64,000 nt of DNA from Rhynochetos jubatus (lineage: Eukaryota; Chordata; Aves; Eurypygiformes; Rhynochetidae). Below the pieces are notes generated by a model. The model was not told the DNA's origin. It saw nothing but the letters and a program-made list of their open reading frames with translations, and did not search any database. The stretch spans positions 8,557,501 to 8,621,500 of the forward strand of contig CM050651.1 in the NCBI GenBank assembly GCA_027574665.1. Direction: 5' to 3'. Positions 10,821-24,300 of the stretch are shown here, one piece after another (within the stretch, counting starts at the first letter, position 1; the number at the start of each line of letters is the position of its first letter). Both the position numbers and the translations under genes were made by a program.

Positions 10821-13800
10821 TCTCTGGATGCCCTGCTGGGACATTTAAACAGTCACATGCTCACCATACAAAAGCCTATATAAGTGGGGAAATACAGTGT
10901 ACTAATGTGTTTAGAATAAGGGAACCAAACAACCTCCACAATTCAGATCTGCTGCCTTCCTTTCTTTTGTCTGAGAAAGTGTTCATTAATGACAAGCTTG
11001 TTTTGGATACTGACTGAGCTCCCAGACAGAAATGTTGAAGGGTAATTTATTGGCTTAAAATACTCAATTAAGCTACTGAAGAGATAGTTAACAAAGTAAG
11101 TGAAAACTGAATATTCTGAAAGTAAATTAGTTGGGTCACTGAATCGTTTAGATGTTTATAAAATGACAGTATTTACTTTCTGAACTTCAGCAATGTTAAA
11201 GAAGGACAACATGTTTCATGGGATTGCTCTCTACCATGATTGCTCCCCACAGAATTTATACAAGTCTTACAGAATCTGTTAATATCACCTTTAAAAGCAT
11301 TCTTTTTTTCCACCTGGATTCTAAAGTGGATATTTCATTTCAAGTAATGACACATACCTTTATCACCAGCAGTTAGTTAAAACCTTTTTTAAAGTTCCAA
11401 TATGGAACAAAATATAACCTCATAGTAATTAAAGATAGGAAAGACCAATGAGATCTTCAGTTCATTTTCCAAAAATGTGGAGTATTGGGATAGCTCTGTA
11501 AGGCAGATTATATCAACTTTTAGAAAAACACCAGTAATTAGAAGTTCATTAGTACACATGTGTCTGTTTAATAAGTTAAAGTTCTGTGGTACATCTGTTC
11601 TCTTGTTTCTATTTCTTCCTGACAATGTTTGTGGCCTTAAAACAACACCTTTTCTTTCCCCCTCAAAATCCTTTTCATTCCTCCCCACTGTTCCCCAGGT
11701 CATTGTATGAAAAATTCATAAGAAATGAAGAAATATATTGACGAAAATCATATTTCAAAGAGCACTTTGGTATACAACTAACTCAGATGGGGTTAACCGG
11801 AAGTTTAAAGTCAAACCTTGTCCAAATCTACTGTCCTGACTGGGAAGGGTGGGGGGCTAACTAGCTGTAAACTCACCAAAGGCTGTGCTGGCAAATGGAC
11901 AAAGATAAATAGAAAATAATTTTTTTAAACAATTATTTTGTTTACTTTCATCTGCAGTCAAACATCAGTTTTAAGACCTTAAAATAAGGTTAAATTCTGG
12001 AATATTTTACATCCAACACTGCACTCATCACTTTATACTGTATTTTAACTCATAGAACAACTGGGCTCAAAAGAGTCCACAGCCATAGACACTTTTACAA
12101 TTTCGGTATGTCAGTCTTCAATTTCCCTAATTCCCATTATCCATCAAACTAACTTGAGAACATTCTGGTAAGACACACCATTATTTGAACTCTACAGGTG
12201 GGGAGAAGTAAGAGAGAGCTGTGCATCGATGGTCACAAATATGAGGTTTGTGACCAACCTAGGACGTGACCTCAGGAATCCATATCCCAATATCCAGCCA
12301 TATTTCATCCCATTTAATCCTCTGGAGATTTCTCTGCCTAATGATGACAGTATACAGACTCCTGCTAAATCTGTACTGTGTGGGAACCTCTTGGCTCTTG
12401 GTGATGCTGTAACCAGTCACTAACTATACTAAGCACATGGGTCTTGGAATTGTTTAAACTGGTGTTGTTTGAGGTCCTGTGTGCAACCACAAAGTAAAAT
12501 GTCAACTCTCCAATATGATGTCAATGAAATACAGCCGGTTAACATTTTAGTTTAAGACTCACATTAGTGTTTCTGTAATTCAAATGACCTCATACTCAGT
12601 AAAAACCTTCTATTGTTTTATTTTATGTAAATTTTATATTACTTAAGAAAAGCTGCAAGCATTTTACTGACTTTTGTTTTCTTATTTTGTTTCCCCCCGT
12701 TTTTTTTTCCCATGGATACATTATGAAAAAACTATTAAATTTGCAAAGTTTTACAGCACCTCACCCAACAAGCAGGGAAAAATAACTGCCTAGCTTTGTC
12801 TCTGTTTTTCTTGAGACTAATTTTTTCAAGTGTTAGAGGTTAATAACACTTATTTCATCCATTGCTTGGATCTAATAAAAGCAGTGGGGCATAACATTCT
12901 GTAAAACCAGGCAATAGAGGAAATAACACCAATGTTAACCTCTAACATAAATGTAGTGGTAATTACCCTGGTCTACTTTCAAAATGAATGCCTTTTGTAG
13001 TCTCCCAAGTGACATGGAAAAAAACTCCTATGTTCTAGGCAGCCACCAGTTTCCCACATCGAGGGCAATCCATGTTATCCATTCCTTTTTATGCCATACT
13101 GCACAGTGACAAAGATGTCACACAAAGGATTGGGCCGCTATTACACACACAGAAAGAGCATTCCCTAGTGGCTACCTTTAATGTAGGTATTTAAAATGCA
13201 GAGACAGCTTTCTGCCAGAAGAGAACATTTTGCCTACTTCGCCTCTGCTCAAGATTTAAACAGGCAAATTTGAACAGAATACATTAAAAGGCAGATGAGG
13301 TACTCTAAGTTAATTCCTAATGGCACAACTAGGATGACATCTGCTCCCAATACTATTGGTTTTTTAAATAAACTCGTTTTACAATTGTCTTTTATAGCTT
13401 TCAAGATTATCCTGCAAGCGTGTATGAATACTGTCAGTCACCTGCAAGTCTCCGTTGTCCTGAATGGAACGGCCCCAACCTTTGTGTGCTGATATTACAT
13501 GTGGAAAGTAGAATTTCACAGATATTCACAAATGTATCCTCAGCATCAGTCTTGATTTTCAGGTGTCTTCATGGAGGATAGGAAAGAACATGGCACTTGG
13601 AGGACAGAGTCATTACTTATTACCTTCTAACCTAAAAAGGGTCCTCACCTAATCCTGCTAATGATATTAATTTTGTAACAGACATCCGATACACTGCTCA
13701 ATAAAACTATTCAGTACTCTCAGCTATCTCAGCTTACTGAACTCACAGGTAAACATCTACGCACATCTATGCATACAGATTGCTTAACCAGACCTGTTAG

Positions 13801-16800
13801 GTCCAAACATGGACGATGATGCTTCACCAGATAGGAAGCAGAGACTACGGATCTGGGAAGGAATGGACTGGAAACTCTGCTGTCATTTAAGGCCAACTGG
13901 TTTATCAGGTTGTTGCAACTAAAACCTACACATTTAGAAAGGAAGAGGAGAGTGAAATAGGGCTAAGTCCAGGAAGTGATTCAACCGTTTACTAGGAAGA
14001 TAGTGATTGTCCACAACAGGGAGCCCCATGGCCAAAGCTGTTGTGCAACTCAATGACTGCAGGGCCATAGCTGCACGTCAGGGGCAGCCAAGCAGTTAGA
14101 AGGGCCGTAGGAACTCTATTCTGTTGTTAAACATAAGCATTTAGAGGCACTTGCCTTTAAATTTTCTCTCCATACGAGGCACAGATCTCCCACAGAGCCC
14201 ATGACGTATATGCCAAGCCAATAAGAATATCTTGGATAAAAAAGGTCTCACACAACACCATTCAGCAACTGAATAGAGACCAAAATATGTCACTACAACT
14301 CTTTGTATGCTTCTTTGTTTTATCGCCCTTTCTACCACTGGAGTTTCCTGAACGCTCAGAAGACATTATTTCCTTGTAATGATGCTGTTGTAGCTTTCTG
14401 GGGCTCAATTAGAACCCTGAATCACAGTTCTAAAGAAATGCTCTCTTATCCCTCTCTCGGGCTCTGAACTATTAAATAATGCTCCAATTCGGTTAAATAA
14501 AAAGTGACATGCTGCAACCACATATTGCAGTTCTCCAGAACAATTACTGTACTGTATTCCACTTTTTTTCAAAATCCCTCTTACTACCTGTTGGGCCCAT
14601 CAGACAGTCAAGAGTTCAGAATCAAGTGCCAACTATTTACTTGGTGGATGCAACCTAATGACTGATGAGGACGATCAAGAATATCACAGGATATTTTTAC
14701 TGGGAAAAGATATCTTGTCCCTATAGGCATTAACCAGTAGAAACAAAGTTGAGCGCAGGGTGATGGTTATTGTAACCATATTGGCAAGGAGTTCTGAAGA
14801 TGATGTTTCAAGGAGTACTTGTTCAAGCAAATTAAGAGAAAAGAAAACCAACTCAGAGCAGTGGGTAACTTCTGCAGAAAGGCTAAAACTTTAAATGGAA
14901 TATAAGAATGAACAAGATTTTGAGTCACCCAACTTCTCTGAGCGACTTTCGATATACAGCATATATAGCCAAAATGGAGAAACTGCTTATCCATCCATCC
15001 ATCATGATATGGAAAGAGACTGAGACTGTTTGCTGTGCTGCCACACTAATACTCTTCAGACGCATTACATTCACTAAATTCTTTTCTAATAAGGCAAGAC
15101 AGCAGAGTTCTTTTCTCTTGACATTTATGAAGCCTGCAAAGTGGAAACAATCAGTACTTTGTCAACACCTGACATTTAGCCTGACCTTTTTTTCATAATT
15201 ATATTAGAAGGCTAGACTAGACCCCAGAACATTTGGAAACCAGCTGGATTTATAAACAGTAAAATATACTTAAGTGCACTATGCTCAACTGAACCAGTTC
15301 AGAGTGGATTCCTCAAAATTTAACAGATATTCACAAAATACAGCATTGTAAGGTAGCTTTTTAAGGAAATGGATCCAAAGTCTGTGCATAAAATTTAAGC
15401 ACAAATGTAACTTTTCCATCACCATCCTCAGAGACTGACTTTCCTACCTGACCCACAATCATAAAGGGAAAGCAGAGTTTTCTGAAAGCTTTGAAGAAAA
15501 TCCCCAAGACCTGTGCAGGATGGCACATCTCTCCCACACAACACATGAATAAACTGTTCTACAGGGTGGGGGGGAGGCGGAAATCATCAAGTGACTGATT
15601 TTATGATATTTTTCTATGTATTTTACTTATTCCATAACTTCATCATATTTGGAGGTCTCCTGCAAGACATATTCAAGTGGAAATACAGCTACACTATATA
15701 CAAGAACCCATTACATCAGTCTGCAGAGAAACAACTATTCACATCTTCATTGTTCCAATGATACAGGACATGTTTGGACACACCAATGCATGTATCATCA
15801 CCCTCTACCTCACACACTTTTCACTGTCTTCCAAAAGCAAAACTACACCCTGAATAACTCAGTCCTTTACATCATTACCGCTTACTTTGTCAATTGCTGT
15901 GTTTGTGGAATCACGGCTTTCTAGAGCTTCCTTGTTGACTGGGGGAAGTTCTCCACTACCCTGTTAAAAAAGCATAGCCTGGAAGGAAGAGAAAGATGAC
16001 CTGCGTTGGAATTGTGTGTTTCTCCACAAAGTATAGGAAGAGCTATGCCCCAGAGAAGTATTTGAACAAAACAATCATTCTGATGCAAGAAAAACAGTAT
16101 TATTGTAGTCAAGCAGCTATGAAAGAAGGTATTCTGCTGTACCTGCTGTGAACAAGGCCCCTGCTTTAATTATGTCTGAAGCTTGGTGGCAAATATCCAA
16201 TCCCCAAGTGAAGTAGAAAAAAGGAACCAGTATTTTTTTTCCATTCATTTAGTTGGCTTATTATTCCGAGTCTTTGACACTTTGACCTTTTGTTCTTTAT
16301 GAATGTGCCCTGGGTGTACCTATAGGGTCAGCTTAGACTGACGGAGAGCAGTTAAATCTGGCTCTGTACAGTGCTTTAAACACTCTCTGCAATGCCCAGC
16401 GTCTGCCTCCTACTCTCACTTCACTCCAGCATCGAGAGACCCCATTCCTAGCAATTGCGAGAGCTGGGAATCGGTGGGTATATTACAAAAGGAGAGGATT
16501 TACTTCATGACAGAACACAGGCAGAAGCATTGCTAGCTGCTCACATGACAGCAGTGCTGGCTAGTGACCGATCCCGAGATGAACTCTGTGCACAGGCCAA
16601 CGATTCCACACTGGTATCTCTCTGAGTCCTGTCGTGACTGTCTAGCAAACACCACTGACTTGTGCCTCTCACACAGCCATCCCCAAAGAATTCTACAGCC
16701 AGGTTTGGGGGCAGATATCTCATAAATTACTTCAGAAAGCAAAACAGAGTAAAAAGAAAGGAAAATTCAGGACAAAATGTTTCAGAATACATTGTTTCAA

Positions 16801-19689
16801 AAGCCTACCTACACTGAAGGATTTGATCCTAAATAATCAACTACACATTATGCTTGGCATATTGTTCAAACACAGTCAAAACTCCCCTAACTGAAGCTGA
16901 AAGGAGGCACTCTGCAAACCCTAGCAAGACGATGGATATATATGAGCATAGGAAAGCACAGGCCACTTTTGCTGCTCATGTTAGCCTCTCTGTTTCTGTT
17001 GGATACACGGGAAACCTGGGAGATGAAGTTTCTAAACCAGCGTCTGACTTAAGTGACTAAAATTAGTCCATACAAAGAACCCGTGAACACTGCCCTTGAA
17101 GTTTTAGTAAGTACCATCTACTTGGCTGCAGTTCCATTACGTCCGTGTCCACAAAAGAAAAATGCACCATGTTTCCTCATACATAAGCAGCAGATGGGCT
17201 AAGCATAAGCCTTTTCAGAAGGCTTGTTTTTCAGGCCTGTCTGTGAACCACTGCACTTTCTGTGAACCCCAATCTAAACCCAGAAATATTTGCATATTCT
17301 TACCAATATTGGAACACAACCTATGAACGTTATCATGCCTCCTTCCCTTCCTATTCATGCTCCTTACACTTACGTCTTCTCCCCTGCCTGTTACAACCTC
17401 CAGGTGTTTCACAGCCTCCTTCATGTCCGTTACACCCAGTACCTTCAGAGGGCCTGGATACTTCCACTCACAAGTGTATTCAGAACAGAGCTGAGCAACT
17501 GCAGCAATGCCAGTGCTATTGATCTGATGCAATTTAGTTTTTCTGTGTAAATAAGCACCTAGCCCTTATTCTGATAAGAGCCCCACAAATAAATAAATAC
17601 ATTAGTATCTTGGTTACGCACCAATATGCTCCCAAAAGCAACTGTTCGGTGGGAGGAATCCATTACCTTACCTTATTGATGATACAATAACTGACATAAA
17701 AATGTAAGCCAAATGACCCAATTTCTCAGTCACTCAGATAAAAGAGTTAGACTGTTCAAAGCCTTCCGGGGAAGCTGAGATGGAAGTCCACAAACAACCC
17801 TATGGCTGACTAGTGGCATGACCGGTCACTGTTCTGCAGCAGGAAGAAGGGAATACTAAGTTTGATTCATAAGCATTATGATAACAGCTATATAAATTCA
17901 TTATGGAGGGCAGATCTGTAAGAGACCCTGAGTAAAAGTTTGCTCCCTAGTAAATGCAGGACAATGAACTAGTTAAACCAAAAAATAAAACTAAGAAAGC
18001 CCTGAAAAATGGTCCTTAGTGTACAGAACAAGATTTAGATTAAAACGGGTGGAAAGGTTAAATATGATCATGGATAGTCCTCTGTGGAACAATACTGAAA
18101 TCACCAGGCAAGTAGCAATGACCCAGCCTCTGCTGTGCGCCCCGTCCAAAGGAGGCTCATGCTATGCCCAGTCTCATCAGAAAGGGGATTTGAATCATTC
18201 TGTGCTTCAGCTTTACATAACCATGACATTTTTATTCAACAATTCAGGAAAATGATCTTCATTTAAAACTGTTCATAATTTAAAAATGGGTGATTTAAAA
18301 ATAAATTGTTGGCATTCAATGTGTGGAAAAACGTCTCAGCGCTAGGTTCACATCTATCCTGCAGCAAAATCATGTAATTAAAGCTGTCACTCACAAAGGT
18401 GGTACAGATCTGTTACCAGACTCCTGCCTCAGAGGCCACTGCATATTGCCTCCTCTTCCAATCCGCAGTGGGTTTTTCTGCTGCATGCTCTATGGGCAGA
18501 CGTTCCCAGAGAATTATTGTATTTATTTAAACAAACTGCAATATAAAAATAAATGTAAAAATCTCTTAAGGCAAATAATAATGAAAAAACCCACAGGTTT
18601 TTCTACATCTGCTTTTGTTACACAGGGTAACCAAGGCGATGAAAATATCCGCAGTCCTTGGTTCTGCTACTCATAACAAAGCGCTTCTGCTTTATACACT
18701 GAATGGTTTCATTTGATTTTTTTAAGAGACTGAAAATAAACACGATCTCTGTGCATAGTTTCCTCTGTTTTCAGGAACTATGACCTTTGACTCCCGTAAA
18801 TCTATTTAAAGCTAATGTCTAAAGATCTGTTGTTCCAAGAATGTAGAAAATATATCTAAGATTTATGTAACAATAAATCTTTTCTGGGCTTTCCTTTATC
18901 AATTTTATTTCATTTACCAAAGCCAGTAACCAAGAGCTGCACATCCTCTAGAAGCTATCTAATGGGTTATGTTTATTACAATCAGTCATTTGTTTGTATC
19001 TCCTATTAATATTGAAGGCAGGTGAAGACGTAAGGATTTACTGTCACACACGTGCAGTAGCACTACAAACAAGAGTTATTACCATAAAGACTCACTTAAC
19101 GCCACGATAGGCATTCAACTCTGAAAACATTACCATTAAAATAATCCAGATATCAAGTGTGGGCTAATGTACATAGCACCTTTGAAAACAAATGTTTTTG
19201 TCCTTTTGAAAGTGGTGGGAAATGTTACAACATTCCCCTTTTAAGATGCAGTTTTTGATCCCCTTATTGTACCCTTAAACCAATATCCCTACTCCCACCT
19301 GACACAGCCTAACACAGACTTAAATGGTTTTAAAAAAATATTTTCAATAAGAACTATGACCACTCCAATGGTCTGGGCAAGTTGTAAGTTTGGGAAAAAA
19401 CCTGGACACGATCATTACAAATTGGTAGCAGACCTTTCTTTTCAGCCACATGACTTCATGCTATATGACAGTGTGATGAGAAAAACTATTTATTTCCAGA
19501 AAGAAGCACACAGCAGATGAGAAGAAAGCAGCTTGAGATACTTGTGTACACGTCTGCTTCCAGAGCAAGAGCTGCTAGTCCATCCAGCATCACCTGTGGC
19601 CAGCTGAGCAAGCTAGCACAAGGTCCAGCCTACATGGCTACAAGTTCCATGCTTGCTTATTCAGACATATATACACTACTGCTTCAAAT
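10821..19689. other. Non-coding unique sequence
   Basis: Nothing coding is supported. The notable items are the inverted repeat at 12.83-12.95 kb, a short CCATC run near 14.99 kb, a G-run at about 15568-15576, and an AAATAAATAAATAC patch near 17.59 kb. Frames of about 100 codons occur on both strands without homology. Confidence 0.6.
12831..12947. repeat. Perfect 13-bp inverted repeat, arms 91 bp apart
   Basis: The arm TGTTAGAGGTTAA at 12831-12843 is the exact reverse complement of TTAACCTCTAACA at 12935-12947. The flanking bases do not extend the match. Shortly after the right arm is the 10-bp palindrome GGTAATTACC at 12958-12967. No transposon ends or target duplication are evident. Confidence 0.65.
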
Positions 19690-21390
19690 CAGCTCTCTAC
19701 CCAAAGAAAAAAAAATTTAGCTAAACTGATTGGGAAGAAAAATTACAAAAGTGAAAAAGAAATTAATCAAACTATTTTGGAAAAATTTATTTCACATATA
19801 TCCAGTAAGTCATATTGGAAAAGGCCACAAAACCATACCCAAAGAAAGAATAACTTGATTAAACCACCAGCTGCATCAAAATTAAGACAGGAGGAGAATG
19901 CAGGAGAAAGATTACAGTACATAACCCATGGAAAAACAGCAGACAGTGATACACAGATATTGGGAGTTGCACAGTACAGAAAATTGTCAAAGAAAGCTTA
20001 AAATGAATGATGGCAGTGTTAAGGATAACAAGCGGTTTTTAATGAATCAGTAACAAAAAAAATCCTACTTCTGAGGTCAGGGTCCACTGTACTTAGAAAT
20101 GCTTAAGATGCTAATATCAAGGCAGAAACAGCAGAAGCCTCACAGGAAGGCCAAAAAACCAAATTGCTGGATGAAGTTTATGGTCAAGGAAGACGCTAAG
20201 TGGTATCCACTAGCTAGAAACACTTTAAAAATAACTGACCACGGTAACAGGCACAGATTCCTAGAAAACTTGGCTGACTATATATGTAGCCTGATGAAGT
20301 TAATTTTTAATAAATCTTTTAATAATTGGGAAATTCAAGAAGACTGGAAGAATGCTAATGATTTGCCGGTACCCACAAAGGGCAGGCTGGATGACCCACG
20401 TAGTTACAGGCTGGTTAGTGTGACTTCTATTTTAGGCAATATAATGGAAAACCAATAAGGGCATGAGTTGATAAAGAACTCAAGGGTAGGAACGTAATTG
20501 CCGCCAGTCACCATGTTTTTGTGGAAAGTAGATCTTGTCAAACATATCTTGTCCCATTCAATCTTTGGAGGAGATTATATATGTCATTAATGGAAGCAAC
20601 TGCATGGATGCAATAACGTTAGACTTCTGCAAGACATTCGATTTGTTTAGCACTATCCAATATCAATGAGATACGTATCAATGGATTAAGATCTATCTTA
20701 AAATATTTTCTCAGAGAGGAGTAGTCACTGAGAGGAGATTTCCTATCGGGGGCCCTGAAGATTTGGTATTAGAGCCAATGGAATTTAGCATTTTCATGGA
20801 TGATCTATAAATACTAATCCCTACTGTCCTGCATGGTGAGGCTTGCACAGAAACATATATAGAAGTCACTAGACCTATACAGTGGGAGACTACATCTTTA
20901 AAAGCAGTAACAGAAAGGGATTAAAGTGTCAGAGTATGTAGGTAAATTAAATTGAGCTTGATCTTCGGCAAGTGTAAATAAAGAAACCTAAGATACATAA
21001 ACAGAGGAGTATTGGGTAGAAGTGTGTTTTAACCTAGACTAGAGCCGATGAAACCACTGAAGAATGTTTGCTCGCAGTTTTGATGTTAACTTTCTAAAAA
21101 GAAGATTGGAAAACTGGAATGACTATGGTGGAAAAAATGTTACAAAAATGAGGTCTTGAGAAAATAGCTTACATTGAGATGAGATACACTTCAAGAACTC
21201 ACTTTGTTCATTTTAACTGAGAATACCTGAGAAGGATCATGGTGTGTAAATATCTTCGCGAATAGAATGGACAGATGCTAAACAATTCTTGAATTTAGCA
21301 AAGAACGGTTTTTCAAGATCCAATGGCTGGATAATTAAGATGGACTTATTTAAATTGAAAGAAAGTATTTTAAGCTAGTGCTTTACTCCT
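19690..21390 (+). mobile_element. Ancient, heavily decayed CR1 LINE remnant (reverse transcriptase and C-terminal ORF2 region)
   Basis: Pieces of a CR1-type ORF2 occur in order on the + strand but in different frames. At about 20341-20458 is EDWKNANDLPVPTKG followed by DDPRSYRLVSVTS and IMENQ; this corresponds to the RT block W-K-A-x-V-x-P-x-x-K then NYRPVSLTS and K-x-M-E. At 20619-20642 is LDFCKTFD, matching the first catalytic block LDFSKAFD. At 20781-20807 is FSIFMDDL followed by a stop, matching FNIFINDL. At about 21316-21372 is RSNGW then KMDLFKLK, matching the C-terminal block RSNGWKLKLDKFRLEIR seen in older CR1s. The LDFCKTFD frame differs from that of the upstream open frame and several stops intervene, so it is dead. 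The 5' limit is uncertain: 19690-20090 looks like diverged ORF2 but has no diagnostic block. The 3' end fades near 21390 with no CR1 tail. The resemblance is to old CR1 lineages known from turtles and crocodilians rather than to young avian ones (from memory, not searched). Confidence 0.8.
20099..20458 (+). pseudogene. Residual open frame inside the old CR1 reverse transcriptase
   Basis: This 119-codon frame is the only one in the window with recognisable homology. Its last 40 or so residues match the start of the CR1 RT domain: a W-K-x-A-N block, then P-V-P-x-x-K-G, then R-S-Y-R-L-V-S-V-T-S, then I-M-E-N. The upstream part is rich in K and Q and fits the linker between endonuclease and RT. 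The apparent start Met is internal to the ancestral ORF2 and is not a real initiation site. The catalytic blocks continue downstream in other frames, so this piece cannot give an active enzyme. I read it as a chance-surviving stretch of a pseudogene. Exaptation is possible but nothing in the sequence shows it. Confidence 0.7.
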
Positions 21391-24300
21391 GGATAAAAAT
21401 GAAAAATGAGTAATAGATTCTCCATTTCTGCGTATCTTCAAATAAAAACTGACACTTTTCCAGAATGTACTCTTTCATCAAACATAAATAATAGAGATTT
21501 AACTAGTCAGAAGTTAATGGCAGATAATCTCATGGTCCTTCTTGTGCTGTGCTATGCTATATAAGTCTCTGAATTAAACAAAATGTTTTCTAGGCTAGTT
21601 AGTCAGGGGAAATTGGTAAGAGACTTGAATGCTGAGTATGAATCTCAGAACACTGTGTCTTCAAGCAGTAAATAAGGACAGCAGATAGAAGGTTTTCATT
21701 TAAAAAATCCTAAGGCAAATCCAGTGTCACCTCACAGTGCATTTATGGGGATATTTCCATGCTTTTCTTCCTACCACTATAAAGATAGTTTATTATCATT
21801 GGGTGACAGATGTTTCCTAGACATTCAGGAAAGCAACATTCCTACCTGACTGGCCTATTTCAGGGGAGACAGACAAAACGGAATAACCAAAAGGGCTATT
21901 TTACAGTGCAAGTCACAGAAGAAACAGGAACCTTAAAAAGGCTTGAGTATAAACAAGGCAAGAGTCTTACAGACTGACTCAGGCAGGCTGCTCTGTTCAG
22001 GAGGGACAGCATGAAAAGAAGAGATGGTGATAATACGAGAAGCAGATGGATTTGGGAATATTGGAGGAGCAGATGGGGAAGACTGGGAACAGGAAGTTTG
22101 TTGTGGGAGGACAGCTAAGGAGGGCAAGCTGTTCTTATACACAAGACTGTGAAAGTGATGGCAAGCTGTTTAAACCTGATGCTGTACCAGATGAGGAGCC
22201 AGTAGCGACACACCAAAGGGGGAGGCATGGAAGAGGGAGGCAATGTGATCAAGCTGAAAAATAAGGAAAGAGCTCAGCAGATGCATTTCATATTCACTGG
22301 GAAGGGTCCTGCTTATTGTTGGAATACCAAAGTAGTGGATCTCACAACAGTCAGTGATACATAAAAAGAGACTCAGTGGATTTAAATAAATCAGTTGGCT
22401 CACACTACCAGTATTGCTCATTGTTAGATTTGGGGACAGATGTTTAATTGATGAAAATAAGAAGAGCTATATGAATTTCAGTGGAGTTATAGCAGCTTAT
22501 GATTACTGGCAGGTTTAGACCTGTTTGTCATTAACTAACAACATATCGTCAACAAATATCACGCTTTGTATATCTGCAGCACTAACAAGCTATTATTTTT
22601 AGACTGAAAATGTTATTTTCTTGTCCAAACGAGCTAAGTTAGCTGAAGTTTCCTGCCTTTCACAATTCTGCTGCTGCCGCTGATAGCCATTTTCACTGAA
22701 CTTAGCTTGGTAAATATTTGATATTTTATCAAGTATTATGTCATTCCCAGTATATGGCTCACAATCTTGTTGCTTAAGTTTATATGGCATGCATTAGTCA
22801 ATTGGTGATTAACATATGAGTTTGATTTAGTTTAAAAAATATGAACCAGAGCAGAGGATAAAGAATTCAATTTATAACCACTAAAATTGCAAGGAAAATA
22901 CAACCGAGAACAATGTTGGCATTCCTCAAAATAGCAGATATATGTGTGGTTGTGGTTAGGAAAGGGAGGGCAAAAGGGAGGATTTTCCAAAGTAATGGAA
23001 TAGAAATTTTACAGTGGTTTGTCTGGCCCTTCTATTCATAGATTTTGTTAACTCCCTAAATAAAAAAAGTACAGAAGATCACTTACATTTTAAACAACAG
23101 TTTTTGCCTAAGGATCTCAACTCACTTTAATAAGCAAATGAGCAAATAATTAGGTACAAAACACAGCTGAAAGATAAAGATTAATACTAACAGAACATCT
23201 TCAAATGGTAAGGTTGCACCATGTGACCTTCCAAGAGGCCTTCAGCATTGCAAAAACATTGCAAAATCTGATTCTTTATTCTAACAGGGTGAATTTTACT
23301 TTAAAGGTTTTCATAAGAGATGTCTTCACTAAATACTACTAACTGAAATTTCTCCAAAACTGGCTTATCTCATGTCTTCATACACACAAAGTACAGACAT
23401 TCATGGATAAGAGTAAATTCTCACCTGTGTCCAGCAGTAACATGTAAAAATAAGACAGAGACCAGGAATAAGGCCATAGCTGCCTAATTGGTGGACTTTT
23501 TTTGTTTCTCTCCATAACTGTGACAAAAGAACTCTTTTTCTTTCCTCATATTTCATCCACTTTCCTTCATTGATGGTAACATCTTACTCTGTATCTATAC
23601 ATTGTACAAACATACAGTCCAGAAAATAGGTGATGTGTAACAACCTAGAGATTGATTGTTCTTTGCCTCCTTCCTCATCCTCACCCTTGCCTGTGTAACC
23701 GGGGACCAGGCAACCTTTTCCTCCCTTCTCCTGGTATTTTTATTTTAACTCCTCTTCTAAATTTCTTGTCTAGCCTACTGCTGTTTTCTCTCAATATGCA
23801 AAATAACGTCAAAAAGTTCATCTTTTTAACCCATCAGTTTGAACACAGCAATCTTCATTTCCAGAGTTCTTTCTAATCAGATTTGTAATGGTTCAATTCT
23901 ATAATCTGCATGTTACAGCACTACAACAGGCTTACTCTGGTTGGTTTATGCCGTTACCATCATCCCTTCATTTAGCATCTCACAATTTAATCAAGTTAGA
24001 AAAACAAAACCCTGCATGCTACATGACTTTTCATTACACAACTTAGGAGTGTATTTAGGTACAGTTTCTGAGTACTACCCTTTTCAGGGTATCTGAACAG
24101 ATCTGTCATACCAGTGAGGGCCTTCTCTCGATGGCAAATTAGACAGCAAGTTTTTAAAGGCTGGGAAAGAAAGTTGCTCAATCTTTTGAGGCAAGAACAC
24201 TGTAGGGGGGAGAAGCTGCCAGCAAAAGAGGAAGCAAGATCTTGGACGTGCCCATCTGCGTTGAGCATGGAGCGGCCTGTAGCTTACATGGCTGATTTCC

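Noticed and set aside
10826-10849. GCPAGTFK peptide resembling EGF or ephrin-receptor cysteine-rich repeats
   Set aside because: It is a single short match, without the following cysteine pattern, in a chance frame after the pyrimidine tract.
15565-15580. G-run GGGTGGGGGGGAGGCGG as a quadruplex motif
   Set aside because: It has only three G3 runs with valid loops; the remaining runs are two bases long.
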